Part shown: positions 49,261 through 61,282 of the stretch, in pieces
Layout of the letters: each line of letters starts with the position of its first letter
Numbering within the stretch: position 1 is the first letter of the stretch
Assembly (NCBI GenBank): GCA_029204225.1
Contig: CM055111.1
Location: 14,629,861-14,691,860, forward strand
Source: Diphasiastrum complanatum
Taxonomy: Eukaryota > Streptophyta > Lycopodiopsida > Lycopodiales > Lycopodiaceae
Reading direction: 5' to 3'
DNA length: 62,000 bases
Notes under the pieces: generated by a model
Seen by the model: only the letters and a program-made list of their open reading frames with translations
Databases searched by the model: none
Told to the model about the DNA's origin: nothing
Translations under genes and position numbers: made by a program

Positions 49261-49689
49261 CACTTGTTATTTGTTAGGATGTGATCCTTCTGCAGCTGCA
49301 TTTGCCATCTAATTTGATTGCCCTTTGTTGTGTTTTTTGCTTGTAGTATGTGGTAATCTTGAATCTCATAATTGGTCCATTTGTGGTATATGCAAAATAG
49401 CTTCTTCCTTGTCGGTGAGATTGATTGCTCTTTATGTTGTATTGGCTTCTGGCTTTTTTTTTTTTATTGCTTCAGGTCTTTCTTCTTCTACTTAGTCAAG
49501 CCTCTGTTGGTATATAAGACGTGAAAGTTGACAGTTTCGGAACTGGAGGGTTCGTTCCTTCTGGTGTCTTCCTCCAACAACATTGTAATGACTCTTGAAA
49601 GATTCAGCTTTGGGTGTGTTGTAATTATCATCACCCGCTGTCGTATGAGCTTGACAAGCTTGAATGCAGTGTCATTATTGCATCTAGAT

Positions 49690-50110
49690 CATCTATGATT
49701 GATCCGACAAAGACCATTTGCTTCAGCCAGTTCTTGAAGTAGTTGATGTTATAAAAAACCATTGGTCATCTTGAGGGAGGAGAATTTTCTCCTTAGATGT
49801 AGCTTGGAAGCTACGTCGCGCACTTCGTATAGGGTGCTCAAGATGTCTCAGACTTCCTTGGAAGTCTCAACTTCAGTAGACACATGGCTGACTTGCGTGT
49901 CTAATATATTGAGGATGATCAACGCAAAAGCTTTTCCATCGTTCAGCTTCCAACAAGAGATTGCAACGTCGTCGGCTTCAAATCTTGCCTATGCACCTAT
50001 GAAAACATCATACAACTCCTTAGCCATAAGCACAATTTTTATCTTAAATTTCCACACATGGTAATTGGCTCCATCAAGCTTGTCCACGATGGGACTGGCT
50101 TTCCCTTAGA
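49690..50110 (-). pseudogene. gag remnant of Copia-H
   Basis: Minus strand: ASPIVDKLDGANYHVWKFKI, then a stop, FALIILNILDTQVSHV, a stop, DILSTLYEVRDVASKLHLRR and LAEANGLC. This is a DUF4219/UBN2-type copia Gag with at least three in-frame stops. Confidence 0.82.
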
Positions 50111-50303
50111 AATCCATGTGGAAGTTAGTCTAAGTGACAGTAATAACTATCAATGACTTAAGAATGAAAATATAATGCTATTTATAGAACAAGAAAACAA
50201 TTATTCTATTGGCTAATAGAATCAGATTCTGTGGGAAGATTATCAAGTTATAAAAATAGCTATGAGATAAAACCGCTCTTGATACAATGTAAGTATCAGA
50301 TAA

Positions 50304-50315
50304 GCTCTGATACCA
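50304..50315 (-). other. Primer binding site of Copia-H
   Basis: GCTCTGATACCA, the inverse of TGGTATCAGAGC, followed to the right by TGCTGGAAAATG, the LTR end. Confidence 0.85.
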
Positions 50316-50531
50316 TGCTGGAAAATGTATCTGAATGATAGATTGGGCAGGTCAAACAATCGGATCACAATGATCCTACTACTGCACAAAAGCAGTGGTC
50401 AATTAATTCCCTTAGTGTGTGCACTACTACAAGAATATGCGAACACAAGATTAAAATAGAGCTTAATTGCATGGTCATTTGTTGAAGCGGAAGAGCAGAC
50501 AATCAGACAAAGCAATAAGAATGTAATATAG

Positions 50532-51428
50532 TGTTGGAGGGTTTGTGGATCCCAAGGCAACCCTAACCCTAGTCAATAAGTAGAGAGAGATTTGGCACCC
50601 TGCGTGTGTAAGTCCAACTTGATGATCACAAACTTATTTGATTAGTTACAAGTCAATAAAAGGACTTTAGGCCTTTTTGTTGGAGGGTTTGCGGATCCCA
50701 AAGAGACCCTAACCCTAGTTAATAAGTGAGAGATATTTGGCACCCTGCGTGTGTAAGTCCAACCCGATGATCACATAGTTATTTGATTAGTTACAAGTCA
50801 ATAAAAGGACTTTAGGCCTTTTTGCGGGACTTTTAATGTCATAGGGCCTAAATGTCAAGTTAGTGAATAAAGTTGGGTTTCCCTCCTATTTGGATGGTTC
50901 CCACACTTTTTTAAATTTGAATAATTAGGGAGGCAGAAATAGACCGATAGGATTCAGAGGCCAGGGTCCTCCTCTCTACTATAAAAAGGGACCAACTCAA
51001 GTTGCTCCTCATGTTCATTTCCTCATTTCAATAAAGCAGATTGGTTCTCTTTAGGAATGGATTGATGAATGTCCTTGCTCTCTATCACTTTTCCTCCATC
51101 TCTCATGCTTTCTTTGGTTTTTTGCTAATTGTTGGATCTGAATGTTATTGGGATTGTATGTTATTATACTTTTTGTGAGAGAGGAAGGTAGAGAGAGAAA
51201 GAGTAAGCTATCTTTGTGGTGGATGCGTAGTGTTAATAGATGTGTAGTGTTAATGGTTAGGGTTAATGGATGTTAGAGTTAGATTTGGATCCTCCATTCA
51301 TGTTGAAATCTGAACTATACTATCACTCTCATGGGAACCAATCTACGCATGACAACTAACTTCGTCTCTTTGATGCTAGATTGACTAGATCTTGGTTTCA
51401 GGTTAGGCAAGGAAATAAACCCACTACA
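50532..51428 (+). repeat. Ty3/gypsy LTR E with a duplicated 5' end
   Basis: TGTTGGAGGGTTTG starts at 50532 and again at 50678. The first 146 bp (to GGCCTTTTT) are a second copy of the LTR beginning, so the full LTR is 50678-51428 (751 bp) with a partial direct duplication in front. It has a TATA box (50980), AATAAA (51030) and an end CCACTACA. TTTTGGCACCATTGCCGGGG follows at 51429-51450, close to the Athila-type consensus. Confidence 0.8.
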
Positions 51429-53347
51429 ATTTTGGCACCATTGCCGGGGAGCTACGCCAATTTTTCAGTTTGGAGCATGATTGTTGGATGATTAGCTTGC
51501 ATTAGGCATCTTGTCGTGGCATGAATTCCATCACCTTTGACCGCCAAAATGTGTGTACATCCAAACTAGCCCATATTTTCCTTCGAATGAGAAATTTTCA
51601 AGCTATAGATGCGTGTGTCAATGCAGCTATCACCTGACTCGACAATGCCACTGCCGATCATGCATGTGAGAGCGTTCCCCCAAAATGCCACTTGACGTTG
51701 ATTGGTTCTAACTCCAAAAGTTGAACCTGATCACAGGAATTTTTCACCTATAATCAGTATATTACCTCTCACCTGTGATTGCTTGCCCTCTCAAAATTGT
51801 CGCCAATGATGAGTAGTCACGACGCCAAACTGCACTTCCGTCACCAATACTAGCTTTCTCCATACAAATCCGCTACCATTCGCCCCCATACTACATTTAC
51901 CACTTCCAAACACCCTGTTACCCTGTCAGGAGTAAGTAATAATAATTTTGAAGTGATAATCTTTCATTGTACCGCCCTGTAGAAGGTTTCACCAGCCAAA
52001 AATTTCTCCAAATTTGGCCCTACGGTACCCAAATAGCGAATGTAGCCCATTACTAGGTCACCTGCACTCCGCTCGATGGAATGGTGATAAAAACACCCCA
52101 AAATGCATTTCTCCCTACTCTGTGATGTCGCTCTGTCTGCTGGCTCTAAGCAACCAGTTTTAGGGGTCATTTTGGCCCAAGGATGGCCAAAAAAGGTGCC
52201 TTCTAGCTATAGTTAGCCCCTTTGCCATTTGCCCTTGCAAAATGAACTGTATTTTTATTCTGAAAATTTTCATTGAAGAAAGAGCATTTTTTGCCCTTCG
52301 GGTCCTTTCAGCCATTTCAGCTGAAAATTTTTAATGAAAATGAGGTGCCCTTTTCACTTCACCTCCCCTCGGGCCCACTTCACCACATCTCAATAGTGGA
52401 ATCCCATTCTATGGCCCGAATTTCTCTCCAAGAAATTAATCTTAGCCATCCATCCAATAGGAGCTCGATCCAACGATCTTCAAATTCTACGCATGTTGAA
52501 CCACGTGCTTAGATGCACGGACCCCTTCGAAACACTACAGTCTCCTTTGATTGGACGCGCGCGATCTATCCCAAGCTCCTCCATCTCTCTCTTCACTCCT
52601 CCTTCATAGGTTATGGCTATGGCAGCCGTCCCAAATCCCCTGGCTAATCCACGGCACTCCACGGCCATCTAACACCAGATGCGCGCTGCTAGGGCGCCCC
52701 TCTGTGGCACTTTATAGATCCAAAAAAATCTATCCTATAGCCAAAGATCCATTACTTTGTGATTGTAAACCCTAGCTTGAGAAATAGAGAGAGTTCTTGG
52801 GCTCTGCTCAGTATTTTCTTGAGCTTTCTCTTGCAGATTTCTTTCACACTGAGGTCACCCTACCTCCAGTGCCCTGATGCAATTTACGGTTTTGAAATCG
52901 GTGCAGTATTTACTCCAAATAGTTTGATTTCCCAGAAATCTGTCAACACCCCACAAAATTGGAAATTTTTTAAATTTCCTCCGTTTTTAACCAAATTTGC
53001 TCCTGTAAATTGCCATGGCTCTCCATCACTGCTCTTTGCATACCCATGCAAGCCCCCTTGTGCCAAACAGCTATCCACACAGTGAATTATGAGGCCACCA
53101 TCGATGATTTATCCGAAACCACCGAAACTGCAGGCTTTTTCGTGAATTCTCCTCGGAATCCACCTACGACGATCGTTCAGATCTTCCTCGAAGCTCCGAT
53201 CGAAGGAACTTTGCTGTCTCCAGCCATCCAGACTGCCGATACCTTGTATGGAGTCCTCTCTCCTGAGACGCTCCGAGTGCTATTTTTCCTAGTGAAAGAC
53301 GCTATCCCATAGCTCCATTGGATTGTGCATACCTACATCACCCTGCT
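51429..53347. other. Gypsy E leader and unassigned sequence
   Basis: After the primer site comes C-rich sequence with short frames. One plus frame at 53010-53312 (100 residues, containing DDLSETTETAGFFVNSP) looks protein-like but unrecognised. This stretch may mix the gypsy E interior with the interior of the minus-strand element whose primer site is at 53348. I could not place a junction. Confidence 0.35.
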
Positions 53348-53813
53348 GCTCTGATACCAAGTTGAAATTTTGATAGAATCTAGTGCAGTATGCAGATCAC
53401 ATCACACAATCACCATAGCCAATCCTCACAAGCTCTCAAAGATGGCACAACAAAAGTTAATAGACTACAAAGAAACACTGTACATATAGAGTATTCACAA
53501 ACTGCATGAAAAGGTAGGTGTCCTAAAATTGGCCTACCACCTGTCAAACTAAGGTTGGGCCCAATATGGCCAAATTCAACCGACAAACTTGGGACATGCC
53601 CCCAAGTATAGCAAGTAATGTAAATAACTCTGTACAGGCTAATGTTTCCTATGTGTGGCTACTCGGCTAACCCAAGTAGCCGGCTACGAGATCAGTGCCC
53701 GATCAATATATCCTGACGGGTCACGTCCCGATCACAACCATATACAGTAAACCAAATAAATTGTATAGTAATTACATCATCACATTTAGAGCTTACATAA
53801 AATGTATATCACA
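53348..53813 (-). repeat. Minus-strand LTR with adjacent primer site
   Basis: GCTCTGATACCA at 53348-53359 is the inverse primer site. An LTR-like segment follows from about 53363 (TGAAATTTTGATAG) to about 53813 (GTATATCACA), roughly 450 bp. It separates unassigned interior sequence on the left from a copia integrase fragment on the right. Confidence 0.6.
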
Positions 53814-53819
53814 TTAACT

Positions 53820-54389
53820 CTGATTTTTAACTATTTGCACCTAACCTCATGGCTTTGGCACCTTCACATAAGGTTATATTCTTCCTCTTGACCACTTCAT
53901 TTTTTTTTTGTGGTGTCCTTGGGCTTGTGTACTCCCTCTTGATCCCATTTTCATCACAAAATGCTTTGAACTTGGTAGAGATATACTCACCACCATTGTC
54001 ACTCATCAAGCACTTGATCTTGGTAGAGAATTAGTAATCCCTTGCAATCTTGAATATTACAAAGACATCATACACTTCTCATCCTTGCTCTTTAGTAGAT
54101 ACACCCAACAAAATCTACTAAAATCATCAATAAATGTTACATATATTTTAGCACCACCATTGTTAATTGTAGTAACTCCATGAATATCTGAATGCACAAC
54201 TTGAAAAGGCTTGCTAGATCTAGATGTAGATCTCTTATAAGGGAATCTATGTGACTTTGATAAATTACATTGCTCAGAAACATGATTCATGCTAGTTAGA
54301 GATTTTGGAAGACCAAACACAACTTCCCTCCTTGCAATTACCTCCAATGACTTGAAGTTCAGGTGCTGGCACGTGTGAAATCTGACCAT
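53820..54389 (-). pseudogene. Copia integrase fragment
   Basis: Minus strand 54057-54389 gives CQHLNFKSLEVIARREVVFG, HVSEQCNLSKSHRFPYKRST, VVHSDIHGVTTINNGG and FIDDFSRFCWVYLL. After a frame change 53827-54009 gives SDNGGEYISTKFKAF and NGIKREYTSPRTPQKKNEV. The order and wording match the fragment at 1-619, so both come from one family. It lacks LTRs. Confidence 0.82.
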
Positions 54390-55945
54390 TTTCAGATTGG
54401 TGGTTCTCTCTCACCTCAGATCCAAATTTCAAGCAAATTAGCCCACTAGAAAGCTACAAATGTTTAGAATTTGATGCAATTTGAATCATGACAGTTGGAT
54501 AAGCCAATCAGAAGTTATAAGCTTTTGAAGAGTCGTAGGTAGGGTGCCTAGACCTGTGGCAAATCGTGTGTACATGTCATTTATTGCTTGAATGATCACA
54601 AAAATCATCCAGAAGCTACACAATCTCATATATATGTGATTTAGACAAAACTTATAGGTTCTAGGCAAATTGTTTCATACAAATAGATTGTATTTGAGTC
54701 AAGTTGACATTTTTGGAATATTTCACACATGTGAAATTCAGAGAACCATAACTTTTGCCATACTTCATCTTTTTTGATGATTCAAATCTTGTTTTAGAGA
54801 GATTGTCAAGCTAGTGAGATCTATCTCACAGTTTTTTGCTAAGTCTTACATAGGATTTGGTTCTGGACCCTTGATTGGTCCCAAAGTGAGAAGAAAAGCC
54901 ATTCTTTCATCCATCTTTTTTTATTTCCATCATTCTTTATGACTTCAATGTATAAGCATGAAATAAGATGATAGAGAGAAAAAGCTTCTCTTCCCATGTG
55001 TGTAAAACCATATATAGTAGATCCATATCTCATTATTGGTTTCCCTTCATATCAGAAACCCTACCAATAATGTGGACTAGATTCAAGGTCTCCAACATTC
55101 AAAAAACTTGACCTTCTACTATTTCCCTCACTTTATAAAAGTGGTAATTCAAATAATTTGAACTAAAATAACTTTGAAATGACAATTTCTAAGTCTAATA
55201 TGAAAATTGGCCTCAATTGCCAAATTTTATTTTTTAGTTTATCTGAGCTACGTTACATAGATTTCAAATTTGAGCACTTTCATTGGGCCAGCTGGAGGTC
55301 GAAACTAGAAAAAAAAATAAAAGTATCTCAGACAAGAGAGTGGCACCCAACTTATCGGGAAAGCCCGACTTGGCCGACATATCAGAAAGTCCGACTTGTC
55401 GACTTATGCTCACTTCTTGTATTGTGCAACTAACTTGACAACCACAGACAGCACAATGGCTCCACGCCTTCTCTTTGAACACTCATCTGCACAAATGTAA
55501 ATTGTATACAGTTGATCATTGTAATCAATTTTTCTAAGAGAATGTGTGATATAGCAACATTCAACGAGACAAACACTGTAGATGCTTTCATGCATCAATT
55601 ATTTCTTCAGACTGATTGTCAGTAATAAGCTCATAGCTTTTATAGAAAAGAGTTAGCTTCTTGAGCACGCGGTTTCATCCGCTATTGTCTTGTGCTCATA
55701 GCATCAAACTGACATGTATTTCCATACACTAATATGAATCAAACACTGTGTTTATTGTGTTCATAGGCATTGTCAGTATTGTATATTCAAGCTACTACAT
55801 CTTCCTGTCCGACATTCTTATTGTTTTGTTTGATTCTCTGCTCTTCTACTTCCGCAAACAACTGCGCTTTTAAGCTCTAACTTGATCTTGTGTTCACCTA
55901 CTGTTACCAGTAGTATACACACCGCGGGACATCCGTTCCCCAGCA
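54390..55945. other. LTR-like fragments, no gene
   Basis: The block at about 54950-55230 (TATAAGCATGAAATRAGAT, then GGGTYTAGATTCAA-type and TTGGCCTCAA) is similar to 59290-59590, the Copia-J LTR, in the same orientation. The block 55340-55410, rich in CGACTT, matches the inverse of the Copia-G LTR. The rest to 55945 is unassigned. Confidence 0.5.
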
Positions 55946-56429
55946 ATGGAGAGTGTGAACATAGAAAAGGTGGATATCTCAAGTGTGGACCTATGGCACA
56001 AAAGGTTGGGCCACCCCAACTTCAAAGCTATGGAATCCATGTGTGCAAAAGAGATTGCCCTCGGCCTCCCCAAGAGCTTGGCAAAATGTGAAAATCATTG
56101 TGAGGCTTGTAGCCTCTCAAAGGCTCATAAGCTACCATTCTCAAGATCTACATCAAGATCTAACACTCCTCTTGAAATCATACATTTGGATGTACATAGT
56201 TTCTCTCAAGCATCTAATGGTGGTGCTAAGTACTATGTAACCTTCATTGATGATCACTTCTCTACCAAAACCATTTTGGTGTGAGGCAATCACGTGTGCT
56301 AACTTCTTATGCAATAGATTGCCCAACCAAGCCTTTGGAGGAATCACACCATATGAAGCTCTATTTGTTAAGTGTCAAGTTGCTATTTTGGATCAATTAT
56401 TTGTGTGTCTAATTTTTGCAATAGATTGA
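55946..56429 (+). pseudogene. Copia integrase fragment with internal deletion (Copia-L)
   Basis: Plus strand: DLWHKRLGHPNFKAMESMCA, HCEACSLSKAHKLPFSRSTS and VTFIDDHFS. It then jumps in another frame to LPKPFWCEAITCANFLCNRL and GITPYEALF. The core between the FIDD and FW segments, which includes the SDNGGE motif, is missing near 56255. GATCCAGTTAGGGTCC follows at about 56470, as at the end of the Copia-K LTR. Confidence 0.82.
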
Positions 56430-58569
56430 TTAGCAAACACCCAATCACTCATGTGGATCTTGTGTAGATCCAGTTAGGGTCCTGAAGTACTATACTTTCC
56501 TAGAAAGGTGATGCTAGGATGACTTAGCCTACTTGGAATAGCCATAGAGAAAGGATGAAACATAGTGTTGCGAAGTTGTATAAGTGTCTTAATTGAGGTA
56601 GAACTTCTTTTAGAACTATTTCTGGTAATATAGCATGTTAATAATCTATGAGACTTGAAATGAATGCAACTCCTATCTTTTACAGCTAGAGCAATATTTT
56701 TGACATATTTCGATATAGAAGAATTTTGGTGTTTCAAAATCTTTACTCACAATAGAAATAAAGTGGGAGAATGAAGCGGAAAGATTGGGCAAAGCTTTGA
56801 TAAAGTGAAAACTGAAAAAATAAAAATTCCTTATGCAAGTAAAAAGTTCAAGAGGCATAAATTTAATAGAAACTCATTTTTTGAATTATATTAAATTACA
56901 CTCAACCCAAATAGATTTTTATCTTCAATATTACAAGATTAAATGGACTCTAATATATTTATCCTTACTGTTAAAACCAACAACACCTTCTGAATTGTGC
57001 ACCACAAAAATCTCACCAATTTCGATAAATTTCGAGATAGAGATGACAATATTATGATATATATATATATATATATATTATAAAAAAATAAAGAAAATAA
57101 AGAGATTATCTCAAGAAAGCTAAAAGATCGCTTTTGAAAGACTGTGAAAATGGTTATATACTGTAAAGATCAAATAAAAATTTGAAATCAGTGAGACCCT
57201 CGCAACTTGTGATAGATCTAAGGAAACAATTTCTCACCTTTTTATTGGTTGTCCGTACAAATCTAAAAGGATACATTCTAGAAATTTGGATGACAATATG
57301 TTATCATTTTTCTAGGGGAGAATTCCTCTTGGATTTTTAGATTGGCTTTCTTGTTGTCCATTTGGAATGCTACAAATATTATGATTTTAAACTTTGCTAA
57401 TTTTCTTTGCAAAAGAATTATAAATTTAGTGGACCTAAAGGGTCTTCAATCACAAGTAGTTGAAGTTAGTTGTGAAGTTTACTTTTGCCAACCCAATTTT
57501 TCAGTGTAAGTTTTTTTTTATCCCAATTTTTGAACTTGAACTTTTTAGAAATATCAAGTTTATGACTCAATAGATTCTTCTAGTTTTTTCTAAACAAAGG
57601 AAAAAAAATTTGTTTCAAATCTTACGAGTTAAAACCAATTGATGATGTAACTTAGGTAGTTTTGGCTCTTTTGTTTTGTTTCATATTTCCATGATTGTTT
57701 CTCTTGTTAATAGATGTTCTTCAATCAAACAAAGTTATTGATGTTTACAAACTTGTCGCATTATTGTTTGCTCTTATGTTGCTTTGTATAATCAATAAAG
57801 CACTAAATTGAAAGTATAAAGCATTAGCAACCATGACATTAAGGGACTATTATGAGAATCTTATGAAGATGTTATTTGGGAGATATAAAATTTGAGTTTA
57901 TTGATAGGCTAGACTTTATGAAATACTCATTCTAGTAGACAAAGAACTTACAACATCAATACGTAGGCAACGTGCTCATTTCTTCTTGGATGCAATAAAT
58001 TTTGGCAATATACTCTCAAATCAATGTTTTTATTCTATGAAATTGTTCATATTTTAGCTTCACTAGTCCTTTCAAGTTTCTTTGATATATTGTAATTATC
58101 AAAGAGATGATAGCGCACAATCAATAGATGACAACTTCTTTTTTGCCCATGCGTAAGCGTATATCACTTGAAAATTCCTACTTATCCTATAACAAATTTG
58201 TTAGTTGATATCATTGTAGAAGGATACATTGCTCGTTAATTATTTTTATGTGTATTATTTTTTGAGTGAGTGCATACATTTATTTTAGGTTTAGAAATAT
58301 ATGATTTCAACGCACTTATTTTCCTAGGAAATGCTTCATGACTCAACTTGATATACATTGGACATTGTTGTTATCATGATAAAAAGAATATATCCTTTCA
58401 CCATTTGTTGTTCTGATTGCTTATAGTAAGGCGATTGTTACTACAGAAAAAAGAAAATATTTTCTAGCCTTAAATGTTGTAAGGTCCAAGATTGAAGAGC
58501 TTCTAAAAAAACATTAATAATCATTTTTAGTATAAATTCATTTTCCAAGAAAATAAAACTATTGGGGGT
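56430..58569. other. AT-rich sequence, no gene recognised
   Basis: Very AT-rich with an (AT)n run at 57056-57078 and only short chance frames. No domain or LTR pair was found. Confidence 0.5.
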
Positions 58570-59100
58570 TTAGTGGGTCCCGCCACTAAAACCACTGATT
58601 AACATGGGATTTAGGAAAGTAGAGGAGATAAATCCAACATCCATTGCAACATTAATATCTAATTTAAACAATTTTCCCTGTCTAAATCCTTTTGCTATGC
58701 ATTCATCATTCTTAAGGATGGAACAAACTCCATGCTTAAATTGTAAAGGAGATAAATCCAATATCCGTTGAGAGTAGAGGAGATAAATCCAACATCATTG
58801 CAACATTAATATCTAATTTAAACAATCTACCTTGTCTAAATCCTTTTGCTATGCATTCATCATTCTTAAGGATGGAACAAACTCCATGCTTAAATTGTAC
58901 ATCTAGGCCATTATCCATTAATTGGCCAATACTTAACAAGTTCTTGGTTACCTTAGGTACAAAAAGGACATTCTCAAGATTCATCTTGTGTGTGAGAGAT
59001 TTCAGATCATTAAGATCCAATCTACTTGAAAGATCTTTGGTTAGAAAGAGAAATACACTACCAATCTCACCAATGTATAAAAATCAGCATCTACAGACAA
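58570..59100 (-). pseudogene. Copia protease/GAG-pre-integrase fragment with a tandem duplication
   Basis: Minus strand from about 59090: IGEIGSVFLFLTKDLSS, LENVLFVPKVTKNLLSIGQL and FKHGVCSILKNDECIAKGFR. This is the stretch between the copia protease and the integrase zinc site. The last part is present twice: about 125 bp at 58619-58742 and again at 58775-58899 (period about 156 bp), with few differences. Each copy is preceded by GTAGAGGAGATAAATCCAACA, the end of the Copia-G-type LTR. Confidence 0.8.
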
Positions 59101-59109
59101 AATGAGATG

Positions 59110-59639
59110 CAAACACTAATAGAACTTGATCAAACTTGAATGAAATGATAAACTACTATTGATGTCCATAAAAAACCATCAAGCTACTGTATTTCACACG
59201 CGTGCATCCAAAAATAGCAAATATAGATCATTCTACACATAAAATTGCATGCAATCACAAGTATAGTGCACTAATGGATAGTAGAACCCAAGAGAACCAT
59301 GTATAAGCATGAAATGAGATAGAGAAGAGAGAAGATCACTCTCTCCATGAGTTACATCCTTTTATAACAGGCCTAGACCCTATTTGGCCACTTGGCTTTC
59401 CCTCCAAAATGCTAACCCTACTATTTTTGGGTCTAGATTCAAAGTACCCAACATTCAAATTTGAATCTACTCAAACTCACCTTCTAACTTTTCCACACTT
59501 TCAAAAAGTGTTTATTTAAATAAAATTTAGACTAATGGACTTTGAAAAGTCAATCTCTAAGTCGGAAAACAAAGTTGGCCTCAATATGCCAAATATGGAT
59601 ATATAGCAAATATGATCAAACTAGTTGAATCTTTCACAC
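59110..59639 (-). repeat. 3' LTR of Copia-J (outer border approximate)
   Basis: On the minus strand TGTGAAAGATTCAAC begins directly after the purine-rich GAAGATGGAG. The far end near 59110 is estimated from where the protease fragment stops. The 59290-59590 part recurs at 54950-55230. Confidence 0.65.
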
Positions 59640-59905
59640 TCCATCTTCAACCAGTTTTAGCATGGACTTTGATAACACTCCAAGTGATGTCCTATTGTTT
59701 ATGAAAAAGTCCTTTCCCAATGCTTTGGTGAAGATATCAGCCACACATTCCCTTGAAGACACATGTTGAAGCTCCACCTCCTTTACAATGACTTGCTCCC
59801 TCACAAAATGATATTGCACCTCAATATGCTTGTTCCTAGCATAGTTTTTGACAATAGAACTTTGATCCATCATAAGAATGATCTTCTTCCTAAGGATAGA
59901 TCTCC
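59640..59905 (-). pseudogene. RNase H tail of Copia-J
   Basis: Minus strand: DQSSIVKNYARNKHIEVQYH, FVREQVIVKEVELQHVSSRE and CVADIFTKALGKDF, ending at a stop next to the LTR. Only the C-terminal third of RNase H is present. The open frame continues rightwards to 60011 into sequence that is not copia-like. Confidence 0.85.
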
Positions 59906-60745
59906 TTTCAATGATCATGTAATGCTCAAAATAGAAACAACCATAATTGATATAGAGAATAGTGTCCACTTGGGATGCTTCACTATTGCTTGCATCAATT
60001 TTACATGTCAAGAAGTAACTAGTACATGAAGAATCAAATAGAATGTAAATGAAATGATTCCACTATGATTACAACTCTGAAATCTCTGGAGAAATACAAC
60101 AAACAGACAATAAATCTGAGTGATCAAAATTTGCTTGCATGTCTCCTCCTTCTTTGTCCTTTGTTGTCATGTATCCACCATGATACTCCATGAATGAGCT
60201 TCCATCTCCATCTTGACATAAGATTCCATCAATCCTTGATGACTTGACCATGAATGAGTGACATAATAAACCTCCAATAGCAAAACCAGCCAAGATTGCT
60301 AGTACAAATCCAACATCAAAACAATGCTCACCAATGTCACTAGTTTTACCACATCTTAACAATTTGCACACATCCACATGAAAATACTCAAACATGAGAT
60401 AGAACAAGTAAAGTAGACCTGAACAACACTTTCTTGCTGTTCCTTTGACTTTACTTGAGTCTTCAATAATCTGCAAAAATAGATCCATAACATCTTGCCA
60501 ATTACCTCTCCTTTGATGCTCTTGACTAGCTCCAAATTGCCAACTTCCATTTTGACTAGTTGAAGCCCTTTGAGAGCAACCTCTTGATCTTCAACTTGAC
60601 CATCAAAGTCATTGAACAGACTCCTTTTTTCAGATCCATTCTGTGATTTTATAGCAAGATAACATCCATCCACTTGCATAGCACCATCTACACAAGAAGA
60701 TCCTCCAAAAGTTGTTCCAATCTTCATAGGAGCTTGATACTCAAG
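59906..60745 (-). other. Non-copia segment replacing the RT domain of Copia-J
   Basis: Between the RNase H tail and the RT start lie about 840 bp with no copia motif, but with two long overlapping minus-strand frames. One (60356-61003) runs on in frame from the copia part into DGAMQVDGCYLAIKSQNGSE and ALKGLQLVKMEVGNLELVKS. The other (60069-60488) has DVMDLFLQIIEDSSKVKG, a membrane-like helix GFVLAILAGFAIGGLLCHSF and ends in CCISPEISEL. I do not recognise the protein. It could be a captured piece of a host gene (exons or partly intron) or another decayed element. Confidence 0.5.
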
Positions 60746-61275
60746 ATCCATTGCTTGGATCCACTCCTCTTCTCTCCTTGCTTGATCTACACTTGTAGGT
60801 TCATCCAAAGAGGTTAGGAAAGCAATATAATTTCCAGAAACTACTTGCTTACCCTTTTGATCATATGTGAGCCTTAAAGGTACTTGTCTTTCCCTTGATG
60901 TTCTCCTTGGCTTTTGAATTGATGAAGGTCCATCATCATCACCATCCAAAGTAGGATCCTTTTCATCAACATCAAGAATGTTAGTCATCCACAGTACCAT
61001 CAATCATGCTTGAAGACACTTTTGGAATGTTTCCCTCATCAAAGATGACATCTCTACCAACCATCACTTTGGTAGTAGAAGGAATGTAAACCTTGTAGGC
61101 TTTACTCACCTCACTATATCCAACAAAAATACCTCTACTTGAAGATGGATCCTCCTTGGTCCTATCATCAAGAGTAATGCTGACATAGCATGTGCATCCA
61201 AAGGTTCTTAGAAAGTTGACACTCGGCCTCCTCTTGAATAGGATCTCAAAAGGTGTCCTTCCATCCAAAATAACA
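60746..61275 (-). pseudogene. Integrase end and RT start of Copia-J
   Basis: Minus strand 60981-61268: DGRTPFEILFKRRPSVNF, LRTFGCTCYVSITLDDRT and YKVYIPSTTKVMVGRDVIFD, the copia integrase C-terminal part. A short frame change leads to RRTSRERQVPLRLTYDQKGK and EEEWIQAMDLEYQA, the very beginning of RT, which breaks off at about 60745. The right end at about 61275 cuts the integrase. Confidence 0.87.
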
Positions 61276-61282
61276 CTTGGCC

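Larger units (their letters stand above)
47640..50531 (-). mobile_element. Copia-H, 5' part of a minus-strand copia element
   Basis: From right to left: LTR remnant, primer site (50304-50315), gag, protease motif and the integrase C-terminal part. RT and RNase H are absent; the element ends where the Copia-D LTR ends. Its own 5' LTR is cut at 50531 by gypsy LTR E. A 48.2-48.8 kb block with no recognisable domain interrupts it. Confidence 0.78.

Noticed and set aside
53010-53312. Plus-strand 100-codon frame as a real gene
   Set aside because: Protein-like but unsupported by homology, and it lies in retroelement interior next to a minus-strand primer site.
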